A DNA stretch of 35,880 nucleotides from Winogradskyella sp. (lineage in GTDB: Bacteria > Bacteroidota > Bacteroidia > Flavobacteriales > Flavobacteriaceae): positions 1 through 35,880 of the forward strand of contig NZ_JADGDZ010000005.1 of NCBI RefSeq assembly GCF_016744625.1, read 5' to 3'. Shown one piece after another: positions 17,450-25,706 of the stretch. The position numbers and the translations under genes were made by a program. Position 1 is the first letter of the stretch. Every line of letters begins with the position of its first letter. The notes under the pieces are model-generated. The model made no database searches and was not told the DNA's origin. It saw only the letters and a program-made list of their open reading frames with translations.

Positions 17450-19096
17450 TTATGCAAAATAAATATAAACACCTACGACTATAACACAGATTGCGATACC
17501 AGCTTGCTTTGTGTATTTCCAAGGTGTGATATCAACTTGCTTTGTGTACTCTTGTACAAAAGGTTCTTCTCTAGGCTTAAGCTTTCCTATGATTAGCATT
17601 ATGACAATATTTAGTATAAATAAAACCGCCATAACATCTAAGAAGTGAGGATAAGCCTGTGCTTCTGTTAAAGCTAAAGTCACCTCATCTGTGATACCTG
17701 AAGCTTTTGCGTCTTCAACTGCTTTGTTTATGAAATATGGTTGAAGTATAAATTGACTCAAGATATATAGTAAACAACCTGAAAGTAATCCGACTTTCGC
17801 TGCAATGGCTGGTACACGTTTTGTTAAGTAACCAACGACAATAATTGTTAGAATTGGAATACTGTAAATACCGTTAATTTCTTGTAGATATGCAAATAAA
17901 CTTCCTGCATTTGCAATAAGTGGAGCAATAAACATAGAAGCTATTGCTAAAATTACACCAAAAGTTTTACCATATTTTACAACTGTTTTTTCATCAGCAT
18001 CTTCATTAATATGCTGTTTGTAAATATCAATTCCGAATAACGTTACAGAACTATTTAATACACTATTAAATGAACTTAAAATTGCACCAAATAATACAGC
18101 AGCAAAGAATCCAACCCAAGCACTAGGTAGTACTTTCTTTACTAACATTGGATAAGCAGTATCTGCACTTTCTAAATTTCCTTGGAAAATGTGATATGCA
18201 ATTAAACCTGGTAATACAACGATAATTGGACCTAGTATTTTTATAAAAGACGCTAGTAACAACCCTTTTTGTCCTTCTTTTAAATCTTTAGCACCAAGTG
18301 CACGTTGAATGATCTGTTGATTGGTTCCCCAATAAAATAATTGGACCAGCATCATTCCAGTGAAAATAGTATGAAAAGGTACAGGATCTGAAGGTTTACC
18401 CAAAGATTTGAATTTATCTGGATTTTCTGTTGTCAAGATAGAAAGTCCATCTAAAATACTACCATCTCCAATCATCATTAAACCAAATATCGGAATTAAA
18501 ATACCACCAACTAATAAACCTACTGCGTTAATAGAATCTGAAACGGCAACTGCTTTTAATCCACCAAATACGGCGTAAATTGAACCAATGATTCCAATTC
18601 CCCAAACACAAATCCAAATAGATTCTGTATGTGTAACTCCAAGTAATTCTGGTACGTCAAACATACCACTAATCGCTAGTGATCCTGAATATAAAATTAC
18701 TGGAAGTAGAACGACAACATAGCCAGTTAAGAATAAAACAGAAGTTAATGTTTTTGTATTAACGTCAAAACGTTTAGCTAAAAAACCTGGTACTGTAGTC
18801 AAACCACCTTTTAAATACCTTGGTAATAAAAACATAGCTGTAACAACCATGGCAATAGCTGCTAATGTTTCCCATACCATTACGGACAAACCACTTTCAT
18901 AAGCAGAACCGTTTAATCCAACAATCTGTTCTGTAGATAAGTTGGTTAGTAATAATGAACCAGCTATGACACCAGCTGTAAGACTTCGACCTCCTAGGAA
19001 GTAACCATCTGATGAAGATTCTTCTTGATTTCTCGTTTTTAAATAGGAGATAATAGCTACAAGAGCTGTAAAACCTGCGAATGTTAAGATTTGCAT
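17450..19096 (-). CDS. Sodium/solute symporter (SSS family), probable galactose transporter
   Basis: 548-residue inner-membrane protein of the SSS/SGLT family with about 14 hydrophobic helices. Recognisable parts are the N-terminal LGGRSLTAGVIAGSLLLTNLSTEQIVGLNGSAY region, NQQIIQRALGAKDLKEGQKG, and a mid-protein Ser/Asn-rich helix (AILSSFNSVLNSSVTLFGIDIY) typical of SGLT-like members. The family cotransports sugars, among others, with Na+. Galactose or a close relative is inferred purely from operon context: the gene overlaps galM by 13 bp and precedes galK by 5 bp. Sugar uptake by sodium symport suits a marine bacterium. Confidence 0.9.
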   Translation of the reverse strand: MQILTFAGFTALVAIISYLKTRNQEESSSDGYFLGGRSLTAGVIAGSLLLTNLSTEQIVGLNGSAYESGLSVMVWETLAAIAMVVTAMFLLPRYLKGGLTTVPGFLAKRFDVNTKTLTSVLFLTGYVVVLLPVILYSGSLAISGMFDVPELLGVTHTESIWICVWGIGIIGSIYAVFGGLKAVAVSDSINAVGLLVGGILIPIFGLMMIGDGSILDGLSILTTENPDKFKSLGKPSDPVPFHTIFTGMMLVQLFYWGTNQQIIQRALGAKDLKEGQKGLLLASFIKILGPIIVVLPGLIAYHIFQGNLESADTAYPMLVKKVLPSAWVGFFAAVLFGAILSSFNSVLNSSVTLFGIDIYKQHINEDADEKTVVKYGKTFGVILAIASMFIAPLIANAGSLFAYLQEINGIYSIPILTIIVVGYLTKRVPAIAAKVGLLSGCLLYILSQFILQPYFINKAVEDAKASGITDEVTLALTEAQAYPHFLDVMAVLFILNIVIMLIIGKLKPREEPFVQEYTKQVDITPWKYTKQAGIAICVIVVGVYIYFA

Positions 19097-20028
19097 AATT
19101 TATTGATTAGTTTGTTAGTTTCTATTTTAGTGTTTTTGGTTTCAATTGCTAAATTCCACTTTACGTTATAAGTGTTATTTGGACTAAGCGTTTGCAGACC
19201 AATATGGTTATTAAAATTATCTGCCGCACCAGTCATAGGTTCTATTGCAATGATATTGCGATCGTCTGGTGTGTAGAGTTGTAGGAAATTTTCTTTTGAG
19301 TTAGATCTTATGTTAAAATCGTATTCTGGTGTAGAGAAGTCAATTTCATTAGTTTCAAGTGGGTAGCCATCATCTAATTTTACATCTTTTAGAAGATATG
19401 GCATGTCAACATCTAAACTGGTTTCACCAGTAATTATTTGTTGATTATCAAATACGTATTTTGATTGACTTCTAAATATAACTGAACTTTTATCCAAGTC
19501 TTGACTATTAAAATAAGGATGCCATCCTAGTGTAAAAGGGAAGATCTTTTTGCCTTTATTAGCAATTGTAATAGATAATGTAATTCCGTTTTTACTTAGC
19601 GTGTATGTTAAGTTAATATTGAACTTAAAAGGAAAGCCTGTATTTTTGCCATTACCTTTATATTGTAGAGTTGCAGAAGCATAATCATTTGTAAATACGC
19701 GGTCAATTACAGAAAATGTTTTGTCATAAACCAAACCATGTAATGCATTGTTTTTATCAACTTCATTACACTCAAGTTTATAGTTTGAATTTTCGAAGAC
19801 ATATTCACCATCTTTAATTCTATTCGCAAAAGGAAATAAAATAGAAGACGCATAATTGTCTTTATAAGTTGATGCGTCATATTCAGCAAGAATTTGAATG
19901 TCTTCAAAAACAAGATTGCTCAATCGTCCTCCTTGATTAAGACATACCTTTGCTTTAGATGCACTATCAGAACTCGCAAGTTCTATATACTGTAATCCTT
20001 CTGTTTCTATTTCTGTTAACGTATACAA
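19084..20028 (-). CDS. galM: Aldose 1-epimerase (galactose mutarotase family)
   Basis: 314-residue aldose-1-epimerase-like protein that interconverts alpha and beta anomers of galactose so that galactokinase receives its alpha form. The conserved substrate-site histidine appears in ALHGL near 91-95 and the HPYFN motif near 168-172. The acidic residue of the family is probably the Glu in AIEPMTGAADNFNN near the C-terminus. There is no signal peptide, so it acts in the cytoplasm. It starts 3 bp after the GntR regulator stop and its end overlaps the symporter start, which supports tight co-expression. Confidence 0.9.
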   Translation of the reverse strand: MYTLTEIETEGLQYIELASSDSASKAKVCLNQGGRLSNLVFEDIQILAEYDASTYKDNYASSILFPFANRIKDGEYVFENSNYKLECNEVDKNNALHGLVYDKTFSVIDRVFTNDYASATLQYKGNGKNTGFPFKFNINLTYTLSKNGITLSITIANKGKKIFPFTLGWHPYFNSQDLDKSSVIFRSQSKYVFDNQQIITGETSLDVDMPYLLKDVKLDDGYPLETNEIDFSTPEYDFNIRSNSKENFLQLYTPDDRNIIAIEPMTGAADNFNNHIGLQTLSPNNTYNVKWNLAIETKNTKIETNKLINKLCKS

Positions 20029-20031
20029 TTG

Positions 20032-21030
20032 TTATAATGATTTTCTAAGGATTAAACGATTTGGGTTTTCGACTTGCACAGATTCATTATTTAAAATCAT
20101 TTCTGCTAAGCGTTCTCCCATGAGATTAAAATTAGTTGATATGGTTGTGATTCCTCCTTCAACGATTTCCTTTAAAAGCGTATCGTTATAAGAAATGATG
20201 CCAATATCTTTGGCAATTTTTAAACGGTTTTCTTTGATTCGTTTTATAATTCTAATCAGGTTTTTATCATCTAAAATGATATATAATTCACCTTTTTCTA
20301 GTCCTCTATTATTTAAAGTATCAATAACTTCGTTTTGAATACCATAATGAGAGCAAAATAGGTTGAAACCGTTTAAAATCCCTTTTGGTTGTCGATCTTC
20401 GTTAAAAAGTAATATAATTTTATCGTAATTTTTTATTTGCTTTAATCCGGTTTGTAAACCTTGATAGATGTCTTTCTTGAAATTTTGATGAACGGAAGGA
20501 TAATTAATTAGTTCTCTATGCATTTGATCTAGAATAAAGACTTTGTCACTAGGCAGTCTGCTAATAGCATGTTCTGTTCCTTTTAAATTTGCTGGCATAA
20601 TAACATAGTAACTATAATCACCAGCATTATCATTTATCAATTTATCAAAGACATCGAGGTTAAAATGATGGAAAAAAATATCAACTTGTACATTCTCTCC
20701 CATACCAGTTAGAAAAGAATTATATAAGTCTTCTTTAAAAGAATTGAACTCATCAAAGAGTAAAAATATTTTTTGATTCACATCAACATCTTCGCTTGTA
20801 ACGTAATAACCTTTTCCAACAATAGACTGAACAATGCCTCGAGTTTTTAATTCGTTAAATGCAGTGAGAACGGTGTCTCTAGAAAGTGAATGTTGATTTT
20901 TTATACTATTTAAAGACGGTAATTTATCTCCTTTTTTTAACGTACCACTAACTATAGCATCTTCAATAGAAGCTACAATTTGTTTGTACTTAGGTGTACC
21001 AGATTTATCTTTAATAGTTACAAGTCCCAT
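20032..21030 (-). CDS. GntR-type transcriptional regulator with sugar-binding C-terminal domain
   Basis: 332-residue repressor-like protein. Residues about 10-80 form a GntR winged helix (YKQIVASIEDAIVSGTLKKG, LSRDTVLTAFNELKTRGIV, GKGYYV). Residues about 85-330 look like a type I periplasmic-binding/LacI-like effector domain (IMPANLKGTE, IGIISYNDT, GITTISTNF), an architecture known for Bacteroidota sugar regulators such as AraR. It is the first gene of the gal operon, and the 16-bp palindrome at 21065-21080 overlaps its promoter, so autoregulation of the operon is likely. Effector inferred: galactose or a pathway intermediate. The -7 box ends only 5 bp before the ATG, hinting at a leaderless mRNA. 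Confidence 0.9.
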   Translation of the reverse strand: MGLVTIKDKSGTPKYKQIVASIEDAIVSGTLKKGDKLPSLNSIKNQHSLSRDTVLTAFNELKTRGIVQSIVGKGYYVTSEDVDVNQKIFLLFDEFNSFKEDLYNSFLTGMGENVQVDIFFHHFNLDVFDKLINDNAGDYSYYVIMPANLKGTEHAISRLPSDKVFILDQMHRELINYPSVHQNFKKDIYQGLQTGLKQIKNYDKIILLFNEDRQPKGILNGFNLFCSHYGIQNEVIDTLNNRGLEKGELYIILDDKNLIRIIKRIKENRLKIAKDIGIISYNDTLLKEIVEGGITTISTNFNLMGERLAEMILNNESVQVENPNRLILRKSL

Positions 21031-21034
21031 GTGC

Positions 21035-21065
21035 CAAATATATAATAAAATTTCAAAATAACAAA
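21035..21065 (-). promoter_or_regulatory. Bacteroidota-type promoter of the gntR-gal operon
   Basis: On the minus strand a -33 TTTG (complement of 21062-21065) and a -7 box TATATTTG (complement of 21035-21042) are separated by exactly 19 bp, matching the TTTG/TAnnTTTG consensus of the Bacteroidota primary sigma factor. The -33 element touches the palindromic operator. The expected start of transcription falls at or next to the GntR ATG at 21030. Confidence 0.7.
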
Positions 21066-21080
21066 CTGGTAGGTACTAGT
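21065..21080. promoter_or_regulatory. Palindromic operator in the gntR/galE divergent region
   Basis: ACTGGTA-GG-TACTAGT: 7-bp half-sites that match as an inverted repeat at 6 of 7 positions. It lies between the divergent gntR operon and galE and abuts the -33 box of the former. A copy with 15 of 16 bases identical (opposite strand) is at 23239-23254. It is the most likely binding site of the GntR-type regulator. Confidence 0.7.
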
Positions 21081-21136
21081 ATGTTTTTTATTTATGTAAT
21101 GTATATATTAGCCGTATTAATAAATCAATTATTATA

Positions 21137-22168
21137 ATGAGAAGTAAAATTATAGTTACTGGAGGATGTGGATACATTGGTTCGCACACAGCAATTGAAC
21201 TCATAGAAAATGACTTTGATGTTGTGATTTTAGATGACTTATCTAATTCAACTGAAAAAACAATTTCGAGAATACATAAAATTACCGGAGTAACGCCAAC
21301 TTTTGTTAAAGTTGATTTAAAAGATTCTTTGGCAACATCTAAAGTTTTTGAAACGCATAAAGATGCGGTTGGTGTAATACACTTCGCAGCTCATAAAGCT
21401 GTTGGTGAATCCGTACAAAAGCCATTAATGTATTACAAGAATAATTTTTACTCTTTGCTAAATACATTAGAAGCGCAAAGTGAGCATGGTATAAATAACT
21501 TTATATTTTCGTCTTCTGCAACGGTTTACGGCACACCAAATATGTTACCGATTACAGAGAATAACGAAACTCAACGTCCATTTTCCCCTTATGGAAATAC
21601 GAAAAAAATAGCTGAAGAAATTTTAGATGATTTTACAAAATCTAGCGATAGCTTCTCAGCAATTTCATTAAGATATTTTAATCCGATTGGTGCGCATCCA
21701 TCTGGAGAAATAGGGGAATTACCAAACGGAATTCCTAATAACCTTATGCCATATATAACGCAAACTGCTGCTGGTGTTAGAGATAAATTGATGGTTTACG
21801 GCAATGATTATCCCACCAAAGACGGAACTCCGATTAGAGATTATATACATGTTGTAGATTTGGCTAAGGCACATGTTATTGCTGTAAAACGTTTACTTAA
21901 AAAAGAACAAGAAGAATCTCTTGAGTTTTTTAACCTTGGTACTGGTGTAGGGTACTCAGTATTAGATGTGATTAATTCTTTTGAAGATGTCACAAACTCA
22001 AAACTTAATTATGAAATCACTGGAAGAAGAGATGGTGATGTACCACAACTGTATGCATCAACAGATTTAGCTAAAGAGAAATTAGGTTGGTCTGCAGATA
22101 GAGAACTTAATGACATGATAAGTTCATCATGGAACTGGGAACAAAATCTTAGAAGCAAACAAAACTAA
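21137..22168 (+). CDS. galE: UDP-glucose 4-epimerase
   Basis: 343-residue extended short-chain dehydrogenase that interconverts UDP-galactose and UDP-glucose, closing the Leloir cycle started by the divergent operon. The NAD-binding TGGCGYIG is at residues 8-15, the catalytic Ser lies in SSSATVYG near 125-132, and Tyr-x3-Lys is in PYGNTKK near 151-157. NPIGAH and RDYIHVVDLA are further GalE blocks. Length is normal. A weak -7-like TATATTAG at 21104-21111 precedes it. Its stop codon is immediately followed by the ATG of the LacI-type regulator, so the two are co-transcribed. Confidence 0.96.
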   Translation: MRSKIIVTGGCGYIGSHTAIELIENDFDVVILDDLSNSTEKTISRIHKITGVTPTFVKVDLKDSLATSKVFETHKDAVGVIHFAAHKAVGESVQKPLMYYKNNFYSLLNTLEAQSEHGINNFIFSSSATVYGTPNMLPITENNETQRPFSPYGNTKKIAEEILDDFTKSSDSFSAISLRYFNPIGAHPSGEIGELPNGIPNNLMPYITQTAAGVRDKLMVYGNDYPTKDGTPIRDYIHVVDLAKAHVIAVKRLLKKEQEESLEFFNLGTGVGYSVLDVINSFEDVTNSKLNYEITGRRDGDVPQLYASTDLAKEKLGWSADRELNDMISSSWNWEQNLRSKQN

Positions 22169-23176
22169 ATGACTATGATACAATCTAGGACTACATTATC
22201 GGAAATGTCTAAGGCATTAAATTTATCTATCTCAACCGTATCCAAATCCCTATCCGATAGTTCAGAAATAAGTGCTCTTACAAAAAAAAGAGTCAACGAA
22301 TTTGCAAGGCAGTGCAACTATATACCAAACAATCTTGCGGCTAGTTTTAGAAAAGGATATACTAATACAATAGGCTTAGTTATTCCGAATATATTAAATC
22401 CATTTTATGCTAAGGTTTTAGTGGGTATAGAGAATTATTTAGATGATAAAGGATATAGGCTTATCACCTCAATATCTAACGAATCTCAAGACAAAGAATC
22501 AAAGAGTTTGAACAAAATGGCCAGTGGTTATGTAGATGGTTTGATTATATGTATCTCTAAAGAAACCGAATTAAAAAATAAATACGATCATATTAATGGA
22601 CTTATTGGGCAAGGAACTCCAATAGTAATGTTTGATAGAATTTGCGAGATGATTGATTGCGATAAAGTAATTATAGACGATTATAAAGCAGCTTACGATA
22701 CCACTGAACATCTTATTAGTAATGAAGGCTGTAAAAACATAATTATGACTTCACTTATTAACAATTTACATCATGGGAAATTAAGAGCAGAAGGTTATAA
22801 AAATGCTATGAAGTCTCAAAATCTTGATGTTAATGGAAAAATTCTGGTAGCAAATACGGTAGAAGGTTTAAAAGAAAAACTAAGTGCTAAATTAAAAACA
22901 GACAAAACTATAGATGCTATTTTTGGGGTAAACGAACAAGCTGTTCTACAAGCAATGCATACTACACGTCGATTGAAAACTGAAGGTTTTAAAAATAAAA
23001 TTACTATTGCAGGTTTTTGCAATCAATGTCAATCAGATTATAATCCTTCACTTATCATAGTAAATCAAAATGCTGAAGAAATAGGAACTCAAACAGCTAA
23101 ACTTTTACTGAAAAGAATAAAGAGTACTGAAATTAAGGGTTATAGAACTAAAACTGTGGCTGTTAACCTTTCATAA
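22169..23176 (+). CDS. LacI-family transcriptional regulator
   Basis: 335-residue regulator. Residues about 8-60 carry a LacI helix-turn-helix and hinge (TLSEMSKALNLSISTVSKSL, then FARQCNYIPNNLAASFRKG). The rest is a type I sugar-binding effector domain (TIGLVIPNILNPFYAKVLVG, VDGLIICIS, IVMFDRICE, TIAGFCN). The ATG directly abuts the galE stop; a second ATG 6 bp later would also work. Together with the GntR-type protein it gives this locus two sugar-responsive regulators of different families. Its target is not evident: I saw no convincing CG-centred LacI palindrome nearby. Galactose-related control is inferred from position only. Confidence 0.9.
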   Translation: MTMIQSRTTLSEMSKALNLSISTVSKSLSDSSEISALTKKRVNEFARQCNYIPNNLAASFRKGYTNTIGLVIPNILNPFYAKVLVGIENYLDDKGYRLITSISNESQDKESKSLNKMASGYVDGLIICISKETELKNKYDHINGLIGQGTPIVMFDRICEMIDCDKVIIDDYKAAYDTTEHLISNEGCKNIIMTSLINNLHHGKLRAEGYKNAMKSQNLDVNGKILVANTVEGLKEKLSAKLKTDKTIDAIFGVNEQAVLQAMHTTRRLKTEGFKNKITIAGFCNQCQSDYNPSLIIVNQNAEEIGTQTAKLLLKRIKSTEIKGYRTKTVAVNLS

Positions 23177-23238
23177 AAAGTTGTAAATTGTACTTGTTAT
23201 TAGATAAGTGTCTTTAAAGTATTAATCTAATTGTATAA

Positions 23239-23254
23239 ACTTGTACCTACCAGT
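23239..23254. promoter_or_regulatory. Second copy of the gal palindromic operator
   Basis: ACTTGTA-CC-TACCAGT; its reverse complement matches the 21065-21080 operator at 15 of 16 bases. It lies 105 bp before the chimeric gene at 23359 and just upstream of a possible TTTG (23264-23267) and TATTTTAG (23289-23296) promoter pair. This suggests that the same GntR-type regulator controls the sensor/hydrolase locus and the gal operon. Confidence 0.65.
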
Positions 23255-23358
23255 TGTTTTTTGTTTGGTGACTTGTGTTGGTATTTCTTATTTTAGACCA
23301 CATAATAAAACAGAATTGTAATAATATTAACTACGATTTTTTCTTAGAAGACTCTTAA

Positions 23359-25431
23359 ATGAAAAAAGCACACATCATAACACTTCTTCTTGCGGTATGT
23401 GTAAGCTTAAATTCACTCGCTCAAAAGCGCGATTTAGAGTATTCTCAAAAACTGACAATTTCTGAAGGTTTAGCGCATAACGGTGTAACATCAATTCTCG
23501 AAGATTCTAATGGATTTATATGGTTTGGTACATATGCAGGTATCAATAAATATGATGGTTATGAACTTAGAACTTTTAAAAACACAATAGACCAAGACCT
23601 TTTAACAAGTAATAGGGTTAGAACATTAAAAGAAGATGAAAAAGATAATGTTTGGATTGGCACAGATGAAGGTGTAACAATCTATAATCATACCTCAGAA
23701 AGATTCGAGAAACTAATTTCTGATAAACTCGTTAAACTAGGATTTAATTCATCGATAATTCGAGACATTATTATAAATGATGATGGAGTTGTTTTATGTG
23801 TCACTCAAAAAAATGGAGTCTTTGTTTTTAATGATGAAGATTATAGTCTTTTAGGACAATATAAACACACATCTTCTGAAGTTGAGAACATCAATTTTTT
23901 TAAAGGTGTAGCCTTCGGAGAATCCAACTACCTAATTACATCTTCAATTGGATTGTTAAATTTTGATGTTAAAACTAAAATATTTTCAAGAGTTTTAGAA
24001 AACGATATTCAGTATTGTAATTCTATTATTCAACTTAAAGAAAATTCATTTCTTGTGACTCTACTTAATGGAGTCGCAGTAGTTGAAGTAGACACAAAGT
24101 CTAGTAAAAGTGATTTAGCATTAAAACATATTAACTTTAAGGATAATCAATTTAATAGTGCATTATTAGATAGCGCAGGTAAATTGTGGTTAGGTACATT
24201 AAATGAAGGGGTCATAGTTATTAATGATACAGAAGCTTTTAGACTAGAACAGGCAACAAATCATCAAAAATTCACAGATAACTTGCCCAGATTAAGGTCT
24301 AGTTATATTGTTGAAACATCTCAAAACAGCTGTTGGTTGGCAACTTTTAATGAAGGTATATATAGATTTGATGAAGATACAAGTCCATTTTTCAATTATA
24401 ATATTAATATGAATGATGAAAATGGTATTGCATCTAATAACGTCACACATATAACAGTTTTGGATGAAGATAGAGTTTATATGACCTCTTCATTTGGTGG
24501 TTTAGCATTATTCAATTCGAGTAAGAAGGCATTCGAAAGATTACCTTTCTATCTATCAAAATCTATGGCATCAAGAGTAGGAGCTGTTTTTGTAGATTCT
24601 AAGGGAAATACTTGGTTAAAACTCAATGAAGAAAATACGTTAAGAAGGCATGTAAAGGGAATCATTGAAGAACAAAATAATTCAGATTGGGACGCCATTC
24701 TTATTTACAAAACAGAGTTCGTAACTGTTGAGGAACTGAATGCTTTACAAGCCTATTTAGATAATGGAGGAACTGTAATTATTGACACTATTAGTCTTCA
24801 ACAAAATGAGTACGGTCAAAATCATACAATGAGTTTAAATGCTAGTAACGGAACCATTATTCAGGCGCCTTCTATTGGTAATATTAAAACTCAAGCCTTT
24901 GGTTTACTATCAAATGATAGTGAATTACCTGATGTCATTTTAGATGAAACTAATGTGTTAAATGAAAAAGGGTGTTTTTGGAGAACTGTAACAAATGAAG
25001 AAGGAAAGGAAGTGATTACTATTATTAATATTGGGAAAGAAAATGCACAAATAACACTATCACTGCGTAGTAATGTAACTATTGATTCTATAACCAATCT
25101 TTTAACAGGTCAGGCTACCACAACTACTTTTACAATGGCTCCAGATGATGTGCTTTTACTTGAAGTCGTTTCAGAATCACTTTCTATTGACGAGATGGAA
25201 TTAGACGAATTTAAGTACTATCCAAATCCAACTTCGGGTATAATTAATTTCGAGGCCAATAAAACCATTGAAAAAACAACTGTCTATAATATTTTAGGAC
25301 AGGAAGTAATTAATTTAAAAGGAGAAACTAATAGTTTGCAATTAGATATAGAAAACTATCCTCAAGGTATCTATTTGGTTAAATTAAGTATTCAGGGTCA
25401 AGTGAAAACAGTTTCAATCATTAAGAAATAA
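23359..25431 (+). CDS. Chimeric gene: hybrid two-component sensor propeller fused to GH42-like hydrolase C-terminus with T9SS tail
   Basis: 690 residues, no frameshift. Signal peptide 1-22 (to SLAQ). Residues about 23-419 are the start of a hybrid-two-component (HTCS) periplasmic sensor: repeated blades such as SNGFIWFGTYAGINKYDGYE and DNVWIGTDEGVTIYN. At Trp419 (24613-24615) the last blade stops where WxGT is expected. From about 435 the sequence changes to ILIYKTEFVTVEELNALQAY / LDNGGTVIID, like the trimerisation domain of GH42 beta-galactosidases, then a small beta-domain (EVITIINIGKENAQITLSL) and a type IX sorting domain (YYPNPTSG near 618-626 to SIIKK). The catalytic barrel, membrane helix, kinase, receiver and AraC-type HTH expected of the parent proteins are all absent. 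It is probably a deletion scar. The product could still be exported, but I expect no sensor or hydrolase activity. The GH42 assignment is less certain than the HTCS one. Confidence 0.75.
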   Translation: MKKAHIITLLLAVCVSLNSLAQKRDLEYSQKLTISEGLAHNGVTSILEDSNGFIWFGTYAGINKYDGYELRTFKNTIDQDLLTSNRVRTLKEDEKDNVWIGTDEGVTIYNHTSERFEKLISDKLVKLGFNSSIIRDIIINDDGVVLCVTQKNGVFVFNDEDYSLLGQYKHTSSEVENINFFKGVAFGESNYLITSSIGLLNFDVKTKIFSRVLENDIQYCNSIIQLKENSFLVTLLNGVAVVEVDTKSSKSDLALKHINFKDNQFNSALLDSAGKLWLGTLNEGVIVINDTEAFRLEQATNHQKFTDNLPRLRSSYIVETSQNSCWLATFNEGIYRFDEDTSPFFNYNINMNDENGIASNNVTHITVLDEDRVYMTSSFGGLALFNSSKKAFERLPFYLSKSMASRVGAVFVDSKGNTWLKLNEENTLRRHVKGIIEEQNNSDWDAILIYKTEFVTVEELNALQAYLDNGGTVIIDTISLQQNEYGQNHTMSLNASNGTIIQAPSIGNIKTQAFGLLSNDSELPDVILDETNVLNEKGCFWRTVTNEEGKEVITIINIGKENAQITLSLRSNVTIDSITNLLTGQATTTTFTMAPDDVLLLEVVSESLSIDEMELDEFKYYPNPTSGIINFEANKTIEKTTVYNILGQEVINLKGETNSLQLDIENYPQGIYLVKLSIQGQVKTVSIIKK

Positions 25432-25452
25432 ATTCGGATTGCTTTACTTAGT

Positions 25453-25473
25453 ATATAAGTTCTTCACTTATAT
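25453..25473 (+). terminator. Weak hairpin after the chimeric gene
   Basis: ATATAAGT (25453-25460) and ATATAAGT's complement ACTTATAT (25466-25473) form an 8-bp AT-rich stem with a 5-nt loop, 21 bp after the stop codon. There is no good T run after it, so termination is uncertain. The remaining gap to 25706 is very AT-rich and I see no gene in it. Confidence 0.35.
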
Positions 25474-25706
25474 TTATAAAACACCTAGGTCTCGCAAAAC
25501 ATTTTAGAAGTTTTTTAAACATTGATTAACCATATTTGTTTACAACATTTCTAGAGATAAATTTAAATATTACTCAAAAGTTGTTTAAAACCACATTAAA
25601 GACATTTTAATATAGATGAAATGTAAATATTTGTAGGCTTTAGAGTACAAAATTTTTATAACATTTATTTTTATTCTATATTCGATTTATTATAAAAAAT
25701 TAAATT

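Noticed and set aside
17445..17522. N-terminal extension of galactokinase to 17522
   Set aside because: The extra 26 residues overlap the symporter coding end and do not resemble galactokinases; the ATG at 17444 gives the standard start.
25432..25706. Remnant gene or insertion-sequence scar between the chimera and the EF-hand gene
   Set aside because: I saw no coding frame, terminal inverted repeats or target-site duplication, only AT-rich sequence and one weak hairpin.
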